From Porphyromonadaceae bacterium UBA3327 (GTDB lineage: Bacteria > Bacteroidota > Bacteroidia > Bacteroidales > Muribaculaceae), in the NCBI GenBank assembly GCA_002361155.1, contig DERZ01000056.1, positions 1,567-65,566 on the forward strand: a stretch of DNA of 64,000 nt, read 5' to 3'. Each line of letters begins with the position of its first letter. Within the stretch, counting starts at the first letter, position 1. The translations under genes were made by a program, and so were the position numbers. Shown here in pieces: positions 59,640 to 64,000 of this stretch. Below the pieces are notes generated by a model. The model saw only the letters and a list, made by a program, of their open reading frames with translations. It ran no database searches and was not told the DNA's origin.

Positions 59640-61417
59640 CACGACCTCTTGAACTTCTCGCCCCGGCAGCCGACAAGTATGTGGCGCGCGAGGCAATCCT
59701 CCACGGTGCCGATGCCGTCTATATGGGAGGACCGAGTCACGGCGCCCGCCGTCGTGCCTCCAATTCCATCGGGGATATCCGCGAGACGGTGGAGTTTGCC
59801 CACCGGTTCCGCGCCCGCGTCTACGTGACGGTGAACACTGTAGTCTATGACAGCGAGATTGCCGATGTGGAGCGTCTCGTGCATGATCTGTACAGTGCCG
59901 GGGTCGATGCGATCATTGTCCAGGACATGTCGCTGCTCCGGATGAATCTGCCGCCGATAGCATTTCATGCCAGCACGCAGTGCGACAACCGCACGCCGGA
60001 GAAATGCAGCTTTCTCGAGCGCGTCGGATTCTCGCAGACAGTGCTTGCAAGGGAATTGTCGCTCGAAGAAATAGCAGAGATATGCCGGAATGTGACCGTT
60101 CCGGTGGAGTGTTTCGTTCATGGAGCTCTTTGCGTATGTTATTCGGGGCGTTGCGGCGCGAGCGAGGTTTCGGTCAATCGCTCTGCCAACCGCGGAGAAT
60201 GCGCGCAGATGTGCAGGATGCCGTACACATTGCGCGATGCCCGCGGAAACGCGTTGCAGACCGACAGATATCTGCTTTCTTTAAGAGATTTCAATACGCT
60301 CGATTTGCTTCCGGAGCTGGTGAAAGCCGGGGTTTCCTCTTTCAAGATAGAGGGACGACTCAAGGATGCGTCATACGTCAAGAATGTCACGGCCGCATAT
60401 CGTCGGGCTCTTGATGAGGTGATTGCCGCCAATCCGGAATTGTATAGACGCGCATCATACGGTAAAAGTGAAATAAAATTCACTCCGGTCCTTGAGAAAA
60501 GTTTCAACCGTGGATTTACGGATTATTTTCTTCATGGACGCCGGCAGGGGAGCATGGCTTCGCTTGCCACACCCAAGTCGATGGGGGAGATCATCAGAGA
60601 TGTATCTGAATTGAACAACGGCGACGGTATAAGTTTCTTTAATGCCGATGGTGAATATGAGGGTGCGGCGGTCAATGGCGTCGACCGGGGCAGAATCATC
60701 GGTTCCAGAGCGTTCCGCATGCCGCGCGGTGCGGAAATCCACCGGACATTCGACCGCTGCTGGCAGACTATGCTTGCTTCTCCTACGGCAACAAGAACCA
60801 TCAGCGTCGATATCTCGATCGACGGAACCGGAGTCACGGCCACTGATGAGCGTGGAGTGAGGGTACGTCTGCCGCTTGATGTAGACAAGGATGTGGCCCG
60901 AAAACCGTTTGATCCGCGCCCTGTGTTTGAAAAACTCGGTGGCACGGGCTATCGTCTCGGTCAGTTTGAAAATCGACTCGATCCGTCGGTTTTCATCCCT
61001 GCCTCGCAACTTACAACATTGCGCCGGAGGCTCATCGAAGACCTTGACAGAGCCAATCTCGCCACATATCCTTTTGACTACCGTCCGCCGGAGGATAGAG
61101 ACTGTCCCTATCCCAGGAGGTCGCTTGACGCCCGCGACAATGTCGCCAACCGGTTGGCAGCCCGATTCTACGCCGATCATGGAGTGAAGGAAATTGCCCC
61201 GGCGCTTGAGGTAAGCGGAAAGGTTCCATCCGGTACGCCGGTGATGACAACACGCTATTGTATCCGGCGGGAACTGGGAGTATGTCTGCGCGACAAAACC
61301 GTATCCGCCGCGAAAAAAGTGCGGTATGCCGAGCCTTTGTATATCTCTACCGGCCCGCACGTATTTCGTCTTTCGTTCGACTGCGTGCGTTGCGAGATGA
61401 CATTACTGACCGACTGA
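59636..61417 (+). CDS. U32-family protein, RlhA-like rRNA/tRNA hydroxylation factor
   Basis: A 593-residue member of peptidase family U32. The N-terminal barrel is clear ([34 protein letters not shown]), as are the [12 protein letters not shown] and [14 protein letters not shown] segments and the four-cysteine pattern including [10 protein letters not shown] that may hold an iron-sulfur cluster. The C-terminal extension resembles DUF3656. Relatives (RlhA, TrhP) add hydroxyl groups to rRNA or tRNA rather than cut protein; the length and extension suggest an RlhA type. It is coupled to smpB, agreeing with a translation role. Confidence 0.87.
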   Translation: MTRPLELLAPAADKYVAREAILHGADAVYMGGPSHGARRRASNSIGDIRETVEFAHRFRARVYVTVNTVVYDSEIADVERLVHDLYSAGVDAIIVQDMSLLRMNLPPIAFHASTQCDNRTPEKCSFLERVGFSQTVLARELSLEEIAEICRNVTVPVECFVHGALCVCYSGRCGASEVSVNRSANRGECAQMCRMPYTLRDARGNALQTDRYLLSLRDFNTLDLLPELVKAGVSSFKIEGRLKDASYVKNVTAAYRRALDEVIAANPELYRRASYGKSEIKFTPVLEKSFNRGFTDYFLHGRRQGSMASLATPKSMGEIIRDVSELNNGDGISFFNADGEYEGAAVNGVDRGRIIGSRAFRMPRGAEIHRTFDRCWQTMLASPTATRTISVDISIDGTGVTATDERGVRVRLPLDVDKDVARKPFDPRPVFEKLGGTGYRLGQFENRLDPSVFIPASQLTTLRRRLIEDLDRANLATYPFDYRPPEDRDCPYPRRSLDARDNVANRLAARFYADHGVKEIAPALEVSGKVPSGTPVMTTRYCIRRELGVCLRDKTVSAAKKVRYAEPLYISTGPHVFRLSFDCVRCEMTLLTD

Positions 61418-61430
61418 AGTTCCGGTTTTT

Positions 61431-61823
61431 CTATTGCTGCGGATCTCCTGCCACGGAATCGGAGCGAAGGACCAGTGGATGCGCGTATCGGTACAGCAGT
61501 GAATCCGCAATGGTTACCATCCGTAAGGTTCTGGAAGTAAGGGTGTCGTTCTCCCCCTCGCTGATGGCGTAGCTCGTTTCAGGCGGATGCCGGAAGTTGA
61601 GGTCGTCGATTTCCTCCCGGTAGCGCGACATCAGACCGTTAAGCGTGGCGGAATCTTTTGCCGCCGTCACACTGTCTGTGTAGAGGTCGATCAGTACCAG
61701 ACTCTCTTCATACAGCGCTCTGGCTTCCTCGCGGCCGGAATTGTCTGCCGTCCGTGTGCATCCGCACGCTCCCGCCATAACCGTAATCGTGAGAACCGGC
61801 AATATCATCAATCCGTTTTTCAT
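61431..61823 (-). CDS. Small lipoprotein, function unknown
   Basis: A 130-residue protein with a hydrophobic start and lipobox-like MAGACGC, so Cys20 or Cys22 is the likely lipid site. The rest is helical and acidic (ALYEESLVLIDLYTDS) with a terminal beta-like stretch. It overlaps uvrA by 4 bases (ATGA), which suggests coupling, but a link with repair is not evident. No family recognised. Confidence 0.7.
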   Translation of the reverse strand: MKNGLMILPVLTITVMAGACGCTRTADNSGREEARALYEESLVLIDLYTDSVTAAKDSATLNGLMSRYREEIDDLNFRHPPETSYAISEGENDTLTSRTLRMVTIADSLLYRYAHPLVLRSDSVAGDPQQ

Positions 61824-64000
61824 GACTTTTTTTTATTTATGCCGGAGAGTTTCTCCTTAAGGAAACGGCCGGTATATGAGTTTTCGGAGTCTGCTATTGT
61901 CTCCGGAGTACCTTCGGCCACAACCGTGCCGCCGGCATCGCCTCCTTCGGGTCCTATGTCGATAACCCAGTCCGCCGACTTGATCATGTCCATGTTGTGC
62001 TCGATAATCACCACCGTATTTCCCTTGTCCACGAGTCTTCCCAGCGATTTAAGAAGTACCGAGATATCGTGGAAATGAAGGCCGGTGGTAGGTTCGTCGA
62101 ATATGAACAAAGTGTCTTTCTGTTTCTCCTGCGAGATATAATAGGCAAGTTTCACACGCTGGCTCTCTCCTCCGGAGAGTGTCGACGAACTTTGCCCCAG
62201 TTTCACATATCCTAGTCCCACCTCCTGAAGAGGAAGCAGTTTGTTGACGATCCGGCTTTCGGAGGCGCCTTCCGATTCACGCAGGAATTCTATGGCCTGG
62301 TCCACGGTCATTTCCAGGAAATCGTGGATATTCCTGCCGCGGTATTCCACATCGAGCACTTCCTGCTTGAAACGTTTTCCATGGCAGGATTCGCATTCCA
62401 CGCTGATGTCGGCCATGAACTGCATCGGGATGGTTATTGTGCCTTCTCCTTTGCATTCCTCGCAGCGCCCTCCCTCGGTATTGAAGGAAAAGTAAGCCGG
62501 AGTGAAACCCATCTGGCGTGCCAGCTGCTGTTCCGAGAAGAGACGTCTGATTTCGTCGTAGGCTTTCAGATAGGTGGCGGGATTACTTCTTGACGATGTG
62601 CCGATAGGGTTCTGGTCGACAAATTCGACTGCCGACACAGCTGATATGTCGCCGCGAAGCTCGCGGTGGGTGCCGGGAACATCCACCGGATCGCCGAGCG
62701 CGCGACGGAGAGACTTGTAGAGTATGTCGCGGACAAGTGTCGATTTGCCGCTTCCGCTCACACCGCTCACAACCGTCATCACGCCAAGCGGGAACTTCAC
62801 GTCTATGTTCTTGAGATTGTTCTGGGAGGCTCCTGTCACTTCGATGAAGCGTTTCCAGGGACGGCGTTTCAGCGGCAGTTCTATGCGGCGGTCACCGCGC
62901 AGGTAATCCACTGTGTAGGATCCGTTGGCGCCCCCACCTTTCAGCACTTCCCGCAGATTTCCCTCCAACACCACTTCGCCCCCTAAACGGCCGGCGTCTG
63001 GACCGATGTCGACAATTTCATCGGCCGCGAGCATGATGTCCTCGTCGTGTTCGACAATCACAACCGTATTGCCTGTCTGTTGCAATTTGCGGAGTACACC
63101 TATAAGTTTGCGGGTGTCGCGCGAGTGCAGTCCGATACTCGGTTCGTCGAGGATGTAGAGGGAACCCACCAGAGAACTTCCGAGAGATGTGGCGAGATTG
63201 ATGCGCTGGCTCTCTCCTCCGGAGAGGGTGGAGGAGAGTCGGTCGAGCGTGAGGTAGCCGAGACCGACATCGTCGAGAAAGCCAAGCCGCTGCCTTATCT
63301 CGAGAATCAGCCTCGCGCCGACTTTCATGTCCTGTCCGGTGAGAGTAAGTGTGTCGAAAAACCTGCGGAGTTCGCTCACTGGCATACGCACAGATTCGTT
63401 GATGGTCTTCCCGGCCACTTTTACGTAGGATGCATCCTTGCGCAGTCTGGAGCCGCCGCAGTCCGGGCATACTGTCTTGCCGCGGTAGCGGGCCTTCATC
63501 ACGCGGAACTGCATCTTGTCCTGCTGCGAGTCGAGCCATCGGAAGAAACCGTCGATTCCCTCCCATACGGCGTTGCCGTGCCAGAGAAATGACAGCTGTT
63601 CTTCTGTAAGCTCGTTATATGGAGTGTGGATGGGGAAGCTGAATCGCGGGGCTACATGGATGAGCCGCTTTTTCCATTCGCTCATCTTGTCGCCGTTCCA
63701 GCAGCGTACCGCGTTCTGATAGACCGACTTCGTCTTATCGGGCACCACAAGATCCTCGCTCACGCCGAGCACACGGCCGAATCCCTCGCATGTGGGACAG
63801 GCTCCGTAGGGATTGTTGAAGTTGAACATCAGGTCGCTCGGCTCGCGGAATTCAATGCCGTCGGCCATGAACCGCTTGGAGAACCGGTGTTCGTGTGTGC
63901 CGTCGGTTCCCCATATCTTGATGACGGCTTCGTCATGGCCTTCGAAGTATGCGGTCTCCAGCGAGTCTGTGAGACGCGACACCTCATCCTTGTCCGACGA
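61820..64000 (-). CDS. uvrA: Excinuclease ABC subunit UvrA, N-terminus outside the window
   Basis: UvrA is the damage-recognising ATPase of nucleotide excision repair. About 726 residues are present (usual length about 940). The frame is open to the right edge, so the GTG at 63982 is internal. Two ABC signature motifs (TLSGGESQR) and two Walker B segments (SLYILDEPSIGLH and TLFIFDEPTTGLH) are seen, with zinc motifs CPDCGGSRL and CEECKGEGT to CESCHGKRF and the second Walker A VSGVSGSGKSTL. The gene lies immediately upstream of a small lipoprotein. Bacteroidales may have more than one UvrA; which this is cannot be told. Confidence 0.95.
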   Translation of the reverse strand, partial: SSDKDEVSRLTDSLETAYFEGHDEAVIKIWGTDGTHEHRFSKRFMADGIEFREPSDLMFNFNNPYGACPTCEGFGRVLGVSEDLVVPDKTKSVYQNAVRCWNGDKMSEWKKRLIHVAPRFSFPIHTPYNELTEEQLSFLWHGNAVWEGIDGFFRWLDSQQDKMQFRVMKARYRGKTVCPDCGGSRLRKDASYVKVAGKTINESVRMPVSELRRFFDTLTLTGQDMKVGARLILEIRQRLGFLDDVGLGYLTLDRLSSTLSGGESQRINLATSLGSSLVGSLYILDEPSIGLHSRDTRKLIGVLRKLQQTGNTVVIVEHDEDIMLAADEIVDIGPDAGRLGGEVVLEGNLREVLKGGGANGSYTVDYLRGDRRIELPLKRRPWKRFIEVTGASQNNLKNIDVKFPLGVMTVVSGVSGSGKSTLVRDILYKSLRRALGDPVDVPGTHRELRGDISAVSAVEFVDQNPIGTSSRSNPATYLKAYDEIRRLFSEQQLARQMGFTPAYFSFNTEGGRCEECKGEGTITIPMQFMADISVECESCHGKRFKQEVLDVEYRGRNIHDFLEMTVDQAIEFLRESEGASESRIVNKLLPLQEVGLGYVKLGQSSSTLSGGESQRVKLAYYISQEKQKDTLFIFDEPTTGLHFHDISVLLKSLGRLVDKGNTVVIIEHNMDMIKSADWVIDIGPEGGDAGGTVVAEGTPETIADSENSYTGRFLKEKLSGINKKKS

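Overview
The window is chromosomal DNA from an anaerobic gut-type member of the Bacteroidales, most likely of the Muribaculaceae or a close relative. The evidence is a SusC/SusD pair, repeated Bacteroidetes-type promoters (TTTG, about 20 bases, TAnnTTTG), the DapL route to diaminopimelate, a methylmalonyl-CoA mutase pair for propionate production, an FprA-type flavodiiron protein, an EF-G paralogue of the Bacteroides EF-G2 kind and a Kdo/LPS assembly cluster. No phage, insertion sequence, CRISPR array, rRNA or tRNA gene was recognised. The genes are densely packed and the genome is moderately GC-rich.

Layout. 1-1435: end of an alpha-glucan phosphorylase, cut by the window edge. 1524-9454: a four-gene minus-strand operon (DcaP-like porin, MFS carrier, two phospholipase B-like Ntn hydrolases) with a second, related MFS carrier diverging from it. 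The 300-base gap between them holds two palindromes. This looks like an outer-membrane to cytoplasm uptake and amide/ester hydrolysis system, and it is my best candidate for an undescribed system. 9561-15369: EF-G2-like protein, then hemW, dapF and dapL. 15678-17450: a large secreted CHB_HEX-domain protein. 17655-25578: SusC, SusD and a histidine acid phosphatase, next to a DUF6377-type membrane regulator, suggesting import and dephosphorylation of a phosphate ester such as an inositol phosphate rather than glycan breakdown.

25610-34144: a minus-strand run with a dihydrouridine synthase, a small DUF486-type membrane protein and a lipopolysaccharide block (GT9, GT90, KdsB-like, WaaA, LTA-synthase-like sulfatase-fold transferase, and an unassigned glycosyltransferase). 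34343-41933: DedA, flavodiiron protein, rpe, ligA, truA, speA. 41993-45702: a short SSB, an ArgC-like protein that has lost its catalytic cysteine, ArgR, a DUF151/UVR protein and mnmA. 45706-50504: DoxX-like protein, a DUF5106/thioredoxin-like protein, an SGNH hydrolase, a BadF-type sugar kinase, a secreted leucine-rich-repeat protein and a small membrane protein.

50611-64000: malate dehydrogenase, radA, ftsE, mutA-mutB (with a structured leader), a Yip1-like membrane protein, smpB, a U32 peptidase-family protein, a small lipoprotein and the C-terminal part of uvrA, cut by the window edge. Mdh and MutAB belong to the succinate-propionate fermentation route. Most genes are ordinary housekeeping. 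The unusual content is the phospholipase B-like locus, the EF-G2 paralogue, the phosphatase SusCD locus and the degenerate ArgC. Motifs, starts and hairpins were read by eye; no database search was run.
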